Shown in pieces: positions 11,539-23,289 of a DNA stretch of 64,000 nucleotides. Origin of the DNA: Harmonia axyridis (Eukaryota > Arthropoda > Insecta > Coleoptera > Coccinellidae); contig NC_059504.1 of assembly GCF_914767665.1 (NCBI RefSeq), positions 48,143,720-48,207,719 of the forward strand, read 5' to 3'. Every line of letters starts with the position of its first letter. Position 1 is the first letter of the stretch. A program made the position numbers and the translations under genes. The notes below the pieces were generated by a model, which worked only from the letters and a program-made list of their open reading frames with translations, was not told the origin of the DNA and made no database searches.

Positions 11539-12731
11539 ATAATAATAATAATTATTGAGAGGACGACACTGCCGAGGAAAAAAGGAGGCAGAGGTCTGCT
11601 AGACATCATGGAACTTGCCCATGGTCAAATTGAATGCCTACGAACATACTTCAAAGACAAATCAGGCACGTCAGAGATCTACAAAGTACTGTGTGAAGCA
11701 GACGAATTCACACTTTTACAACTGCATAAGGAGCAATTGTCATACAACCACCAGACAATCCAAGAAAAACTGCAAAGATGGAGAGAAAAGCCCCTACATG
11801 GACGACATTTCAACGAGGTGAACCAGGATCATGTCGACATTGAAGCGTCGAACTATTGGCTCACATCAGGTGCGATGTATCCAAAATCAAGTGATCTCAA
11901 CAAGAAATTACTGCAAGCATATCACAAAGGATCGAACTATTACTGACGATCGATGCCGTTATGGGTGTCCAACGAATGAGACAATCCAACATATCACGGG
12001 AGGATGTCAAATGTTTGCAGGAAATGAATATAAAGAGAGACACGATGCAGTAGGAAAGATACTACACCACGAAATGGCAACCGAATTAACACTAATTCAT
12101 TCTGAAAAAGTGCCATACTACAAGTACCGACCGGAAACCATCCTGGAAAACGAACGCTATAAACTGTACTGGGATCGTACAGTTTTGACTGATAAAACAG
12201 TCCCTCATAACAGGCCAGATATACTGCTTGTTGATAAACATCAAAAGGCAGCAATACTCATCGACTTAGCAATACCTAATAACAACAACATGCGTCAAAA
12301 AGAGGTCGAAAAAATTTCAAATTTAGGGACCTCGAATTTCAGATAAAGCGCCAGTGGGGAATGATATCAACGGGAACTATTCCAATTATCATCTCAACAA
12401 CTGGAATAGTACCCAAAAATCTCAAGAAAAATATAAAGCAACTAGGACTTAGTGAGTATATATGTATTATAATGCAAAAAGCTGTTCTTTTAGGTACTGC
12501 AAGGATGGTGAGAAAATTCCTAGGAAGAACAGGTCCAAGGATCGCGTGTAAGAGGACCAGAAGTTCGACGAGAACCAGGGGGACCACAAAGACCGGGCAC
12601 GACCGAGCTCTACCCTTCTGATATTTCAAATATCTGGGATTGAGTAAATGTTCCTTTTAGCGAGGAGTGAGAAGCCGACGGCGAGGAGAAATCCTACGGG
12701 AATAGGCAAAAGTCGGGATAATAATAATAAT
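11539..12731 (+). mobile_element. R4/Dong-like LINE 3' fragment between TAA microsatellites
   Basis: The fragment is bounded by ATAATAATAATAAT-type tracts at about 11539-11553 and 12718-12731. It contains the carboxyl half of an R2/R4-type non-LTR retrotransposon ORF followed by a short 3' UTR. Dong-type elements are known to insert into TAA repeats, so the flanks fit an insertion that split such a repeat. The 5' end is truncated. Only part of the thumb and the endonuclease region remain. Confidence 0.8.
11554..12570 (+). pseudogene. R2/R4-type LINE ORF: C-terminal CCHC and restriction-like endonuclease
   Basis: In order: RT-thumb motif LPRKKGGRGLLD (about 11572); HFNEVNQDHVD and NYWLTSG (about 11810-11870); a frameshift; QVISTRNYCKHI (about 11900); a zinc knuckle CRYGC...H....C (about 11955-12010, C-x3-C-x7-H-x4-C); YYKYRPETILENERYKLYWD; then NRPDILLVDK...LIDLAIPN (about 12212-12280). 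The last matches the RPD...D signature of the restriction-like endonuclease that nicks target DNA in R2/R4-clade LINEs. A second frame change leads into IPIIISTTGIVPKNLKKNIK and a tail (AVLLGTARMVRKFL) typical of this clade. The two frameshifts mean it is dead. The endonuclease motifs themselves are intact. Confidence 0.85.
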
Positions 12732-12733
12732 GT

Positions 12734-13429
12734 TTATTCAACATAAATAAACATGGTAAGTTACAGAGGTTTTCAATTCTAAAATTAACTACCTGTGCTT
12801 AACTATAAATTAACATTTTCTCTTATTTTCAACCAGTGGTTGTATTGATTTTGATGTTTTGACTCATTCCTTGAAGCACCTTAAAAAATTAAGAAACCTC
12901 TTATTGGAGGACCCTCTAACGAACTAATATGGCATAAGAGATAGATTTAAGCTATATGCATAATTTTGTGTCGATTGCATTATCAGAATTAAATTCAAGC
13001 AGAAAAAGAAAGTTAGGTGTTGTTTAGCGCTCGTTCATTCATACTCCATGGAGACCACAAAGTTATTTATGTAGGATCCAGTTACTTATTGTTTCCCTGT
13101 AAATAATAGCGATGGTCAACCGGATGCTTGGAGACCTATTAGTTTCTTTTAGTGTCGAGGGCATGACAGTTTCAATTGATTTACAGGGAACGAATTGTTA
13201 TTGTACATAATGTAAAAAGGATGTGTTATTCTTCGAGGTGTCGAAGATATGTCAAGAGTTGTAAATCTTGAAGATATTTATTGGGGGGTTGATAAGGTTC
13301 GAAGACAACACGGTCGTGCCAGAGTGTTACATCTGTTTCTCAGGTTCTAGTCCTTCTAGAATATTCGATTTCCAGGAATCCGCGAAGATCTTTGGGGGCG
13401 GTACGGCAAAAGCTCTTATTGGACTAGGA
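12734..13429. other. Non-coding sequence
   Basis: I recognise no gene or repeat. The sequence is moderately AT-rich. Confidence 0.5.
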
Positions 13430-13909
13430 GATGGTACTTTCCCCTAAGGGTGTGGCCAAAACGAAAAGAAGGGAGGTCGATGTTCGAGACAGGGTAGTTC
13501 CAATCGGCAGAGAGCACAGTTCAAAATTAAACCGAAGACGGGTACAGACGAGACAGTTTAACTGAAGTCAAAGACGAATCAAGTTCGGTCGGTCAACTTA
13601 AGACGTTAGACGAAAAGACGTTTCGCGGACTAGATTAAGACGAGTCGCGAACAAGTTATAGACGAGACGACCGAAAACTTGAAGTATGACGAAGACGTGA
13701 TAATCCAGTAGTGAGAAACTTGTAATTGAGACGTGATTAAGATCTTCTCAATACTGAGTTTGTACTGTATAATTGTGGCTTTGTAAATAGATGTAAATAA
13801 TTCAAAAGAGTTTAATTATTACAAATCCAACAAAGTCACGGAGAAAAAGACGAAAGGCCAGGTAATCGAATCATACCTCTAGGCGATCGATTAACCAAGC
13901 CTACATTTA
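13430..13909 (+). repeat. 0.5-kb AGACGA-rich dispersed repeat, copy 1 (possible solo LTR)
   Basis: It is a direct repeat of 35571-36099 with high similarity. Shared features are a TGGTAC...CCCCTAAGGGTGTGG start, a middle part dense in AGACGA-type motifs, a GTATAATTGTGGCTTTGTAA stretch and the end GATTAACCAAGCCTACA. The TG...CA ends and TATA-like middle would fit a solo LTR. However, I see no target duplication, so this is only a candidate. Confidence 0.65.
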
Positions 13910-14929
13910 TAGGTTCATGTGCTCTACGAAGGCATAATTGGCAATGACGAGAGCTCAAATGCTGGTATAATTAGGAATGATTATCCTCCAACATTTATCA
14001 TAATGCAACTATTATATCTCCAAACGAGGGTTAAAATACAGTTGAATTGACAGAAATATCTCTCCGTATCTCCTTTCAACCCTTCTCCCACTTCCTCATT
14101 TTATGTAGGTTCATGTGATGAATTCATACGTACGATAAATTAATAATTTTCGCATTCAATTAAGGTTTGCAGCTGGATACTTCTATGACGAGGGACGTGG
14201 GGATGCTAATTTGCTAATATTCAGCCGTCGTCCGTCGAAATTACTGGTTGTTTATTCAGTATTATCTGCATATGAGGGATTCATACAACATATCAGAGGG
14301 CGCGATATTACAGACCCGAAGATTAACCGCTGTGGGTGCAAATCCCCACGAGCTGGATGGCCAAAGCCTGTCTGATAAGATCGACCTTCTGCCCGTATCT
14401 TGCCCGGAGATTCTGTACACAGTTTACGGTGATGGCGTCGGCTTCTTGTCGACTAGACGTTATGAGAATTTTATGTTTGTTATATGTCTGTAACAAGCGA
14501 GCGAGACTTTCATATCGGATAATGAGAGGAATTCAATGACCTCTCTGGCCCCTGGTTTTATTGTTACAATTCGACAGAGGACTACTTGAAAAATTTATGG
14601 AAAATAGGTATACTCGATTCTGCGTCTTTACTATCAACTAGATTTTTCTTGTATTCACTACTACCACTAGTTATGATTGTAAAAAATTACATAAAACACT
14701 GACTTGACGTCAAGAGCTTTTGAGAACATATTGCTTCAAAGAACTCTACATAAATCTATAGTTTATGTTGAAATAAAACTTGCCTTTGATATTATTTGAT
14801 ATTATTTATAGTAAGTATTTCATCATCATAAAATTTTTCATCAATTTTTTAGGAGTTCAACTTTGCTTCCGCCGTTTTGCAATAGATGACTGTGCGGTAA
14901 GTGGCAGTCGAAATTAATAGATCGAAGAT
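13910..14929. other. Non-coding sequence
   Basis: I see no recognisable gene or repeat pair. Overlapping open frames at 14248-14539 on the plus strand have no recognisable domain. Confidence 0.5.
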
Positions 14930-16135
14930 GTCATACAATGAGCTTAGGTATTTGTAAACATAACGCCATAAAAATATTAGCCGGTTTGTGTCTGCATCAT
15001 TAAGTTATTCTCGATTAAACATGCCAGTTTACGAGCCGAATTCTCATCATTTGCGGGAGGTTTGAATATTCTGCTTCAATAAAAAGAAATTTGCGGCTGA
15101 GGCTTATTGAATAGTCTCAAATACCAATGTTGAGGCCGCTATTTGTGGAATAACGTGACGAGAGTGGTTTAAACGCTTCAAGAACGGTGATTTTGACGTC
15201 GAAGACCATATGCGGGGGAAGAGAGATGGTTTTCGAAGATGCAGAATTGGAGGTATTATTTGATCGAAACTTTTGTCAAACGTAACAAGAATTGACAGAA
15301 TCATTGTAGTGACGCAGCAAGACATTTCAGAAAGTCCGAAAGTCATGGGAATTATTCAGAAACAAAGAAATTGAGTACTGTACGAGTTGAAGCTGAGATA
15401 TGTTGAACGGCGTTTGTTTCCTTGTGAACAGATGCTTGCAAGGCAAAGACAGGAGGGATTTCTGCATCGAATTGTAACTTCATACGAAAAATGGGTTCAT
15501 TACGATGATCTCAAGCTCAAAAAATCATGGGGATATCCCGACCAAGCTTCCACGTCAACGGCAAGACGAATATTTATGGTTCCAAGGTCATGCTCAGCAT
15601 TTGATGGTACCAGCTCAGCGTAGTATATTATGAGTTGTTAAAACCGACTAAAACAATCACAGGCGATCGTTATCGAACGCAATTAATGTGTTTGAGCCTA
15701 GTATTGAAAGATAAACGGCCGCAATGCAACGATAGACTTGATAAAGTTATTTTACAGCATGACAATGCTCGACCCCATGTTGCGAAAATGACCAAGACAT
15801 ACTTGGAAAAGTTGAAATGGGAAGTCCTACCCTACCCGCCGTATTCTCCAGACGTTGCTCCCTCGGACTACCGCTTGTTTCGATTCATGACACACGATCT
15901 GGCGGATCAGCACTTCCGGTCTTATGGAGAAGTAAAAAATTAGATCTATTCGAGGATCACTTCAAAAGATGACTAGTTTTTTCAACGCAGAATTCGTACA
16001 CTGCCCGAAAGATGAAAGAAAGTAGTTGCCAGCGTTGGAAAATACTCTTAATCATAAATGTAAAACCAATTTTTTACAATGAAGCCTCGAATTTCGGAAA
16101 TAAACAACATTAGCAAAGTTGTACACCTTTGTACA
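14930..16135 (+). pseudogene. Mariner (DD34D) transposase pseudogene
   Basis: The conceptual protein starts near 15021 (MPVYEPNSHHLREV) and continues through a helix-turn-helix region with EWFKRFKNGDFDVED. The first catalytic region has lost its D (IVTSYEKWVHYDD, where mariners have TGDEKW). WGYPDQASTSTA follows. The second half (15635-15943) keeps LLKPT-type sequence, HDNARPH and PPYSPDVAPSDYRLF with 34 residues between the two aspartates. At least four stops or frame changes break it. The 3' non-coding end (GAATTTCGGAAATAAAC, AGCAAAGTTGTACACC) is repeated as a solo piece near 38.2-38.3 kb. The dead first acidic residue makes this an old copy. Confidence 0.85.
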
Positions 16136-17389
16136 AATATACTTGGAATTTCCTTTCGGTCAGATCAATTGCTACTGAAATATTAAGCATTCTCTCAGAT
16201 TCTCCTTGAAATTTCGACTCTATGAACACGAAATTTTGCGAGGAATTCGAAATTGTTATTCTTTAGACACTAAGAATTAAAATCGTTTGGAGCAGTTGTT
16301 ATTGATTTCTTCTGTAGATAGTCTGATTGAATTTTTTATGTTTCTGAAGACGCTACTGGAATGAAATTTTGAACGTACTCTCAAAAATTCAATCCTCAAT
16401 CTTATATCTAAATGAAAATGAAATAGGTACGATATAAGTATTGAACTTATTTTTCTATCTGGAAAGTATTGAACTTATTTTTCTATCTGGATATTTCCCA
16501 GTAGTTTTCATGTATTATTTTCCCTGTAAATTATTATTATTATTACAATAGAGAAGGGGAAAGCCGTATCCTATAACTCCACAAAAACTAAACATAAAGT
16601 TTATGTATGGGATATGAGAAAAAATTTTTGTGAAAGCACAAGAAGTAAAAAAAAAACAATTACGAGAAAGAAATTAGAAAAAAAGAGTCCAGAGAATATC
16701 GTGGTGATTGAATTGATCGTTTTTTTTCTCTCGCATCTCCCCTTGTATATATTAATTCCCTCTCACATTCGGGTTAATTCACCTGTCCGGCCGGAACTTC
16801 CTATTGTACGATGGACCGAAACATTTCCGGATACACCCTCCAATCCCCCAAGGCCCGGAATTTTAAATGAGACGCAGACCTCCGACCTGTTGCCTATCCA
16901 TCTTTAACGGGTCAACGGCTGAGCGGGAACGAGAGTAAACTAGTATAATTTGCCGCCACCACACGTAAACACAGCCTCCCTAAGGACTCGTTTCCGATTC
17001 CGTCCAATCCGGTACCGCATTGCGAGTGGTAGGTAATTATCGTACGCGCAGAAACTTTGAAATTACTTTCTTAGCTACGCGGACAACGGCCCGATCAAAC
17101 ATTTACCTGTCCTTTTATAACCCACTGCTGAGTTTGCATGTGACCCTTTGGAAATTTTATTTATTATGGTAGTTAAGCCAGTGAATTCCCCAATAGACCT
17201 ATCCGATTAATGAAGAAAATATTAGGTGCACTGAAAAGGAATCCATTAATTTCCAATAAATAGCTTTAGTTATCTGTATCTCTCGTTGTATAAGTTGGGT
17301 TCCACTAGATAGAGTCAAAAAGATTAAAGTTCTCACTACAAAAACTTTACTGACAGTTTTGTGATTAGTTGACTCAGTTTTGTTTCAGC
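16136..17389. other. Non-coding stretch with a 28-bp tandem duplication and a GC-richer part
   Basis: The segment AGTATTGAACTTATTTTTCT plus flanking bases is duplicated in tandem with a 28-bp period (16436-16463, 16464-16491). A TTATTATTATTATTA tract follows near 16531. About 16760-17110 is richer in GC and CpG. I see no recognisable gene. Confidence 0.5.
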
Positions 17390-18190
17390 GCGTCAAAGAT
17401 GAACACTAGTGAAGAAAAAATACGCTAGATTATACTGTTATCCTTCGATAAAAGCAAAAATGCAATCAGGCGACTGAAAATGTAAGTATTGTTTATGGTC
17501 CTGATACTGTAACAACCAATCACGTGCAATTATTTTGATTTCGTCAATTCCTTTCCAATAATTTCGATTTCAAAGCATGGTAGAAGGCCAATTGTCGAAA
17601 ATGTCAACAAAATTATGGACATTGTCGAGTCCGACAGTCATGTAAGTACTGTTTCGAGGGTCCAAGAGCTAAAGATTGCACAAAAAAACGTTTGAAACCA
17701 TTTATATAAGGCAGGTCTCAAAAAGAACCTTACGGGTACCTTACGAGTCCTCATGGGCTGAATTTCCATCTGTGAATCGCTGCTGAATCGCAACAAAATC
17801 GACCTATTTTTGAAGCAGTTGGTGACTGGTGAAGAAAAGTGGATCTCCTGCGACAACATCAAGCGAAAACGGTCGTGGTAACAACGTGGTGAGCTGGCGA
17901 ACACGGTGGCCAATCAGGAAGGTTTTGCGTGTTAAGAGGGATAGGCAGGGACTTACTAGGAGCTGCTTCCCTATGGCACAACTCTTAACTCGAAACTGTT
18001 CTGTCAATAATAAGATCGTCTGAAGGAAGCAATCACCCAGAAGTTTTGGCCAATGGGAGAGTAATTGTGTTCCACCAAAACAACGCCAGAACTCACCCAT
18101 CGATAGTGACTCGTTAGAAGCTCCGGGAGGTTGGTTGTAAGGTTCTTGAGGAACAAGAGCTTTTATGGTGATGGTGTGATTAGAATTCAC
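17390..18190 (+). pseudogene. Degenerate mariner transposase
   Basis: Faint but ordered mariner signals can be read across frames: MNTSEEKIR near 17399, VSTVSRVQEL near 17645, LKQLVTGEEKWISCDNIKRK near 17810 (first catalytic block with D changed to E) and RSW. Then comes a 'VFHQNNARTHPS'-like second block near 18070, with N in place of D. Stops and frameshifts are frequent. It is the oldest-looking mariner here and is joined directly to a DD41D fragment at about 18190. Confidence 0.65.
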
Positions 18191-18194
18191 CACT

Positions 18195-18600
18195 CTCCAC
18201 CCCGAAATGAGGCTGTTGCAACTGTAACGGTGAAAGGATTGCGCTACTGAGCTATGATTAATGATTTTTTATGGCCGGCATTGAAGATATTGATGAAGAC
18301 AGCACTTCTTGCCACATAAGCAACGAAACGATCAAAATGTTGTAGGAAAAGTTTCCTGGCCATGTTATTTCTCAAAGGGGAGATCATAATTGGCCACCGA
18401 GATCTTGTCATTTAACACCTTGAGACTTTTTTCTTGGGGACCAAGTGAAAGTCTTTATCAATATTCCATAATCGATTCAAGACCTTAAATATGAAATTCG
18501 TGAAGTTATCGAGGACATACAGTCTCAAATATGCGAATTAGTCATGAAAAATTTCATGATAAAGATCTGTTTTCTAGATTTATTCATTCAAAAACTCGTA
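18195..18600 (+). pseudogene. DD41D transposase C-terminal fragment
   Basis: Reads out AVATVTVKGLRY, MINDFLWPAL, a broken second catalytic block near 18300, HVISQRGDHNWPPRSCHLTP with the catalytic-region D changed to H, FFLGDQVKVF, and IQDLKYEIREVIEDIQSQIC ending in ELVMKNFM. It lies close in sequence to the copy at 0.8-1.7 kb. It is broken by several stops. Confidence 0.7.
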
Positions 18601-18877
18601 AATCGTTTTCTTCAACTGGTAGGATCAATGCGGTATAGCAATTGATTTTTCAAATGAATTCTATACAAAAAGTTCTTCTAACTTCTTTTAAAAATTTTCC
18701 TCGAATGCCATTTATTTTTCGGATGTAGAATTGAATTGTCAACATTATAAATCACACTTTCTCTTCCCTCTCTATTAACTACTGATGATCGAGAGGCATA
18801 AAATAGGTTAGGTGAGGAAGTTTTCCTCTCAGGAATTATTTTTGTTATCAAGAGGAATTGAAAAAGAATCAACTCAC

Positions 18878-19075
18878 CTTCTGGCACTGCACTAGACGTC
18901 AATAAGAAGTTAACGCAAGCAGCACCTGTCCCATGGCCTGCCACAGTTACGTTGGTGGGATCTCCACCGAAGGATGCAACATTTTCCTGTATCCAATGCA
19001 GTGCAGCGATCTGATCCATCAAGCCATAGTTGGCCGGTGAACGGCTGTAAGGGTCAGTATTGGCATTCAGGAAAC
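18878..19075 (-). CDS. Nlg: Neuroligin-like exon (carboxylesterase-like domain)
   Basis: This internal exon is 198 nt. On the minus strand the acceptor TTATCTTGTTCCAG precedes it and the donor GTGAGT follows. Both junctions are phase 1, so the exon can be skipped or joined without shifting frame. It encodes GFLNANTDPYS, NYGLMDQIAALHWIQENVAS, FGGDPTNVTVAGHGTGAACV and LTSSAVPEG. This matches the esterase-fold domain of neuroligins, postsynaptic adhesion proteins that bind neurexin. The nucleophile elbow is GHGTG rather than GxSxG, so the catalytic serine is missing, as in insect neuroligins. It is not an active esterase. No other exon of the gene is recognisable in the window, implying very long flanking introns. 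The paralogue number cannot be assigned. Confidence 0.93.
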
Positions 19076-20550
19076 CTGGAACAAGATAAAATTATGGTTC
19101 TATGTGGAAAACGTATTTTTTCTGGAGAAATAAGGACAGAATTATTTCATTGATCCCAATTGATTTTCGAGGATTCAACATTTGAATTTGTGGGTTGTGG
19201 TCCTTATACTGTGACTAATTAGTAGTTCACGGCCAAGGACAAGTAAGGGAAATAAAAGAACGGGATAAAAACACTTATTCAATTTATTTCCAACCCACTA
19301 AAAATGTGTGAAGACGATGATATTTAGATCCTATCGATTTTAAGGGTCTCTGGCCACTTGAGTCGTTGCGGCTCGGTCGCAGGTACTTTTTCGTTGGTCT
19401 CGAGAACAGATGTGAAAATCTCTCCTCGTTATCGGTGCAAGTGTTGCACATATGTTGTAGTTGTAGACTGGACTGAACTCAATTGAATTATTCGCCCTGA
19501 AATGCCAATTTTTATGGGCATACAGCCCGCTTTCCATTAGCAAGGCCTTTCTACAGACCCCTTAGGGGTGTGGTTTTGATCATTCCAAGTCTTTACACCT
19601 AGTTCTTCTGTATTTAGCATTTTGGTTCCAAATTCAACTCAATTCGAATATTTTCGAGGGAATCGATACATTCTCTACAAATTGATGGATAGATATGTTT
19701 CTCTTTTACCCAATATTCAATTTTAAAAATTATACAGGGCAATTATGATTGTTTATTCATTTCTAAGTGCAGCTGAAGCAGATTTCAGAACTTTAAGATT
19801 GATTGGCATACGTAGTAGCTTGAATATGAGTTTCCTGTTGGAGTCTATCATTTGAGTAGATATATACTTATTTATTTTTTGTGTTTTATGAATTATCAGT
19901 TTTATTTTCTGTCTGACGTTAAGCTAGACTTCGTCTCGAAACTTAATGTATTACATGAAACATGATATAAAGGCACTTCATTATTATTGAGGGAATTACT
20001 CATAAACAAAGCTGAAACAATGTAAAAAGCAATTCTCTGATCTTTACCGCAGTACATCGAACACGGGTAATTGAACAGAATCCTATTTGGTCGGCTCGAG
20101 ATCAAAGGCAGGTGATCGGACAGATTCAACAGCGTGTTTCGCCCTATGAAAATTAGCAGCGATGTAATTAGGCAATTTTGTGGTGATGTTGACGGTGATG
20201 GTGGCCAATTCGAGCGTTTAAATGTTGGACTTGTCACCCGCCGGACGAAAGTTACCGTCCTATAGAACAAGAGAACATATTCACCGAACGTGTTCAGGTT
20301 TGTTGGCCGAATACGTTCACGATGGTATATCGATTTCGTGTGGCTAAATCATAGTATGGAATGTCCATACGCAATTCGATACTTTGGATTGCATTGAAAC
20401 ATGGATATTCTATCAGCATAATCCCTGAATTCAAATTAAGGTTTTGATGTTTGTTTCTTTTTTGATTTTTATTCATTTCGATCCTATGTAGCAGTGGCAG
20501 TTCGTGACAGTTGAGCTTCCATACCGAATAAGGTCTTGTTGGGAAGTGTA
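19076..20550. other. Probable neuroligin intron sequence
   Basis: This lies upstream of the exon on the gene's strand. I see no coding exon or clear repeat. A CCCCTTAGGGGTGTGG palindrome near 19559 resembles the start of the AGACGA-rich repeat but has no extended match. Confidence 0.5.
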
Positions 20551-20810
20551 CAGGCTCTTTCACGTAAGCGGGTCACTGGATTTTATGACTTATCCTTCTT
20601 GCCATATTGAAAAGTGACCCATCAATAGGTCTCCAGACCTTCTTATTTTGAACAACAGTCAAATTTGCAAAAACATTTTTTTCCGCAATAACCTTCCATG
20701 CCTTGGTTCGATAGTTTTTCGATAACATATTTTGATAGTGAAAAACACTATTATTGTGATGGGTCACTTTTCAATATTGAAATAGTGACCAGCTTATGTG
20801 AAACACCCTG
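20551..20810. mobile_element. 260-bp MITE with TACAGG ends
   Basis: The left end (TA|CAGGCTCTTTCACGTAAGC, GGGTCACT) and the inverted right end (AGTGACC, GCTTATGTGAAACACCCTG|TA) match. Internal inverted blocks ATTGAAAAGTGACCCATCA and TGATGGGTCACTTTTCAAT also match. TA flanks both sides. Confidence 0.8.
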
Positions 20811-20812
20811 TA

Positions 20813-21875
20813 CAAATTTTATGTTCTCTTTTCAGCGAATGCTCACGATCATTTTGAGAACTAATTTTTAGTACAGATCGCTATATAATTTCGCCATAAT
20901 GTCTGTCTGTAATTTTCGGATTTCGAGTCTGCAATGGTCACAAATAACAATTCGCTAATGATCAATTCGTCCTAAGAACATAGAATTCATGAATAAAATA
21001 CGACTAGCGGTTCTGTGAATATGGCCATTGAAAATTTAATTCTCCCTTCAATTTCTAGACTGCATAATCCATCATGATGAAGAATGACAATTTCAAGCTT
21101 CTTGCAGAAATGCATGTTGATGGTGTGCAGCTAGGTCACCTGACTGAACGTCTATGGACATAATGTCTATGAGGAAAATTATATCTTTTAATCTTCCCCA
21201 CAGGTAAAAGTCCATAGACGTAAGATCAGGCGACCTAGCTGGCCACTTATTGGGACTTCGAACATGACTTCAGTAGAATATCAAGTATGCTATGATATAT
21301 TTTTCGAATGGTAAATTTCATCTCTATCAAAATATGTAGAAATATACGTGTCCATTCGGAAAAAAAATTATTGCGATATCTCATGAAATGTCCGTTTGCG
21401 GAAATTTCAATCAGCGTCATTAAAGTCTACGTAAAAAGTTGCTAAAAGACGGTCTTCACAGAAATAAAGAATTTTCAACAGAAAAAAAGTTATAGCAATA
21501 TTTCGGAAATGAACATTTTCGAAAAACATCCTGTTACTATGTAACGGTGATAGCTATGGAGTTGCGGTTTTCGCCAATGAGTTTATCATGAAAATTGGCC
21601 CTCAGACACCGACATCAGTTTTCCTATCAATTTTTCTCTATCTAGTATAGAAATACTACTTCTCCTTCAAAAATGCCCAATTTGGCCCTCCCTGTACATT
21701 TCTTTCCCTGTACTTCAGATGAATTATATGAGAGATAAGCTAAAGAATACACATCATGTCTTACACAGATGAGAAAAAATTTTATACAACATATATTGTT
21801 ATACCCTGTATATCAAGTGATGCAATAATTGTAGAAATCGAATAGTATGCAATTATTGTTGGCACATACCTGAGG
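20813..21875. mobile_element. Mixed transposon remnants
   Basis: On the minus strand near 21200-21245 the bases read WPARSPDLTSMDFYLWG, the third catalytic region of a Tc1/mariner-superfamily transposase. A partial inverted copy of the same bases lies at about 21130-21165. About 21300-21705 looks like the inside of a MITE ending in CCCTCCCTGTA. No intact coding sequence remains. Confidence 0.5.
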
Positions 21876-23278
21876 TGATATATCGGGTGTCCCAAGGTGA
21901 GTGGCCTATTAGATTATTATGGAAACTATTGATGGTAAAGATTTCAAATTTTGTGGATAGATATTTGGCCATGTAAGGTACATTTTTAAAATAATTTCAC
22001 ATTTCCAGTGTTGCCGGATGTACGACAATTTGGCAACAACTTTGTTATTTTGAATAGGACATCCGGTATTTCTATTTTTTTTATGATACTCCATAAAATA
22101 TTGAATCTATTCACTCTTACTTGTCCATCCCTATCTTCAACGGTTTTTGAGTTATTAATTATTTTTCGAAATTTTTGATCAAATTGACGTATTACGAAAA
22201 TGACTCTAGTTCGTTCAATATTTGAAATTTAAGTCAGAAATTTTGCAAGTCGTTAGATATTGATCTGATCTGTGTCACTGCTCTTGAATTATGGTTGTCA
22301 ATAATACAAGACGGACCAAAAAAAATCATCATATTCCAAGTTACAAAATGTAAAAAAGTCTACTCTTTCAAATTAGACACCTAGTATATTTTTCAATTTT
22401 TGGAATCAGTACAACACACTCTACAATTTTTCTATTCACGTCCCTATACCTATCTCAACTGGCTTCCGAGTTATATGCGTTATATGTGTATATCTTTCTT
22501 GAGCCATTATTTATAGAAAATCCTCGGAACAAAACACCTGTTAGGCAATTATTGTTTATTTTGACATTTATGGATTGAACTGATTCATTGATATATCGAT
22601 CTATAAACCACATAGAGAACCTAACAATACAAAAGATATTAACACTTATTGAATCAATGTGAAATCTAATAAACGCATATAACTCGGAATCCAGTTGAGA
22701 TAGGTATAGGGACGTGAATAGAAAAATTGTAGAGTGTGTTGTACTGATTCCAAAAATTGAAAAATATACTAGGTGTCTAATTTGAAAAAATAGACTTTTT
22801 CACAATTTTGTAACTTGGCAAATGATGAATTTTTTTGGTCCGTCCTATATTATTGACAACCATAATTCAAGAGCAGTGACACAGATCAGATCAATATCTA
22901 ACGACTTGCAAAATTTCTGACTTAAATCTCAAATATTGAACGAACTAGAGTCATTTTCGTAATACGCCAATTTGATCAAAAATTTCGAAAAATAATTAAT
23001 AACTCAAAAACCGTTGAAGATAGGGATGGAAAAGTAAGAGTGAATAGATTTAATATTTTATGGAGTATCATAAAAAAAATAGAAATACTGGATGTCCTAT
23101 TCAAAATAACAAAGTTGTTGCCAAATTGTGGTACATCCGGCAACACTGGAAATGTGAAATTATTTTAAAAATGTACCTAACATGGCCAAATATCTATCCA
23201 CAAAATTTGAAATTTTTACCATCAATAGTTTCCATAATAATCTAATAGGCCACTCACCTTGGGACACCCGATATATCA
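21876..23278. mobile_element. 1.4-kb palindromic foldback element
   Basis: The ends are exact inverted copies (TGATATATCGGGTGTCCCAA and its complement). Similarity continues for about 600 bases in each arm, leaving a loop near 22480-22670. A 61-codon open frame at 21909-22094 (minus) is mirrored at 23060-23245 (plus) with only two residue differences, which shows how similar the arms are. I read that frame as a by-product of the repeat, not a gene. There is no transposase inside. It is non-autonomous and can fold into a long hairpin. Confidence 0.9.
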
Positions 23279-23289
23279 ACACTTCTCTC

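Noticed and set aside
21909..22094. 61-codon frame repeated at 23060-23245 almost unchanged
   Set aside because: The conservation comes from the palindrome arms being copies of each other, not from selection on a protein.
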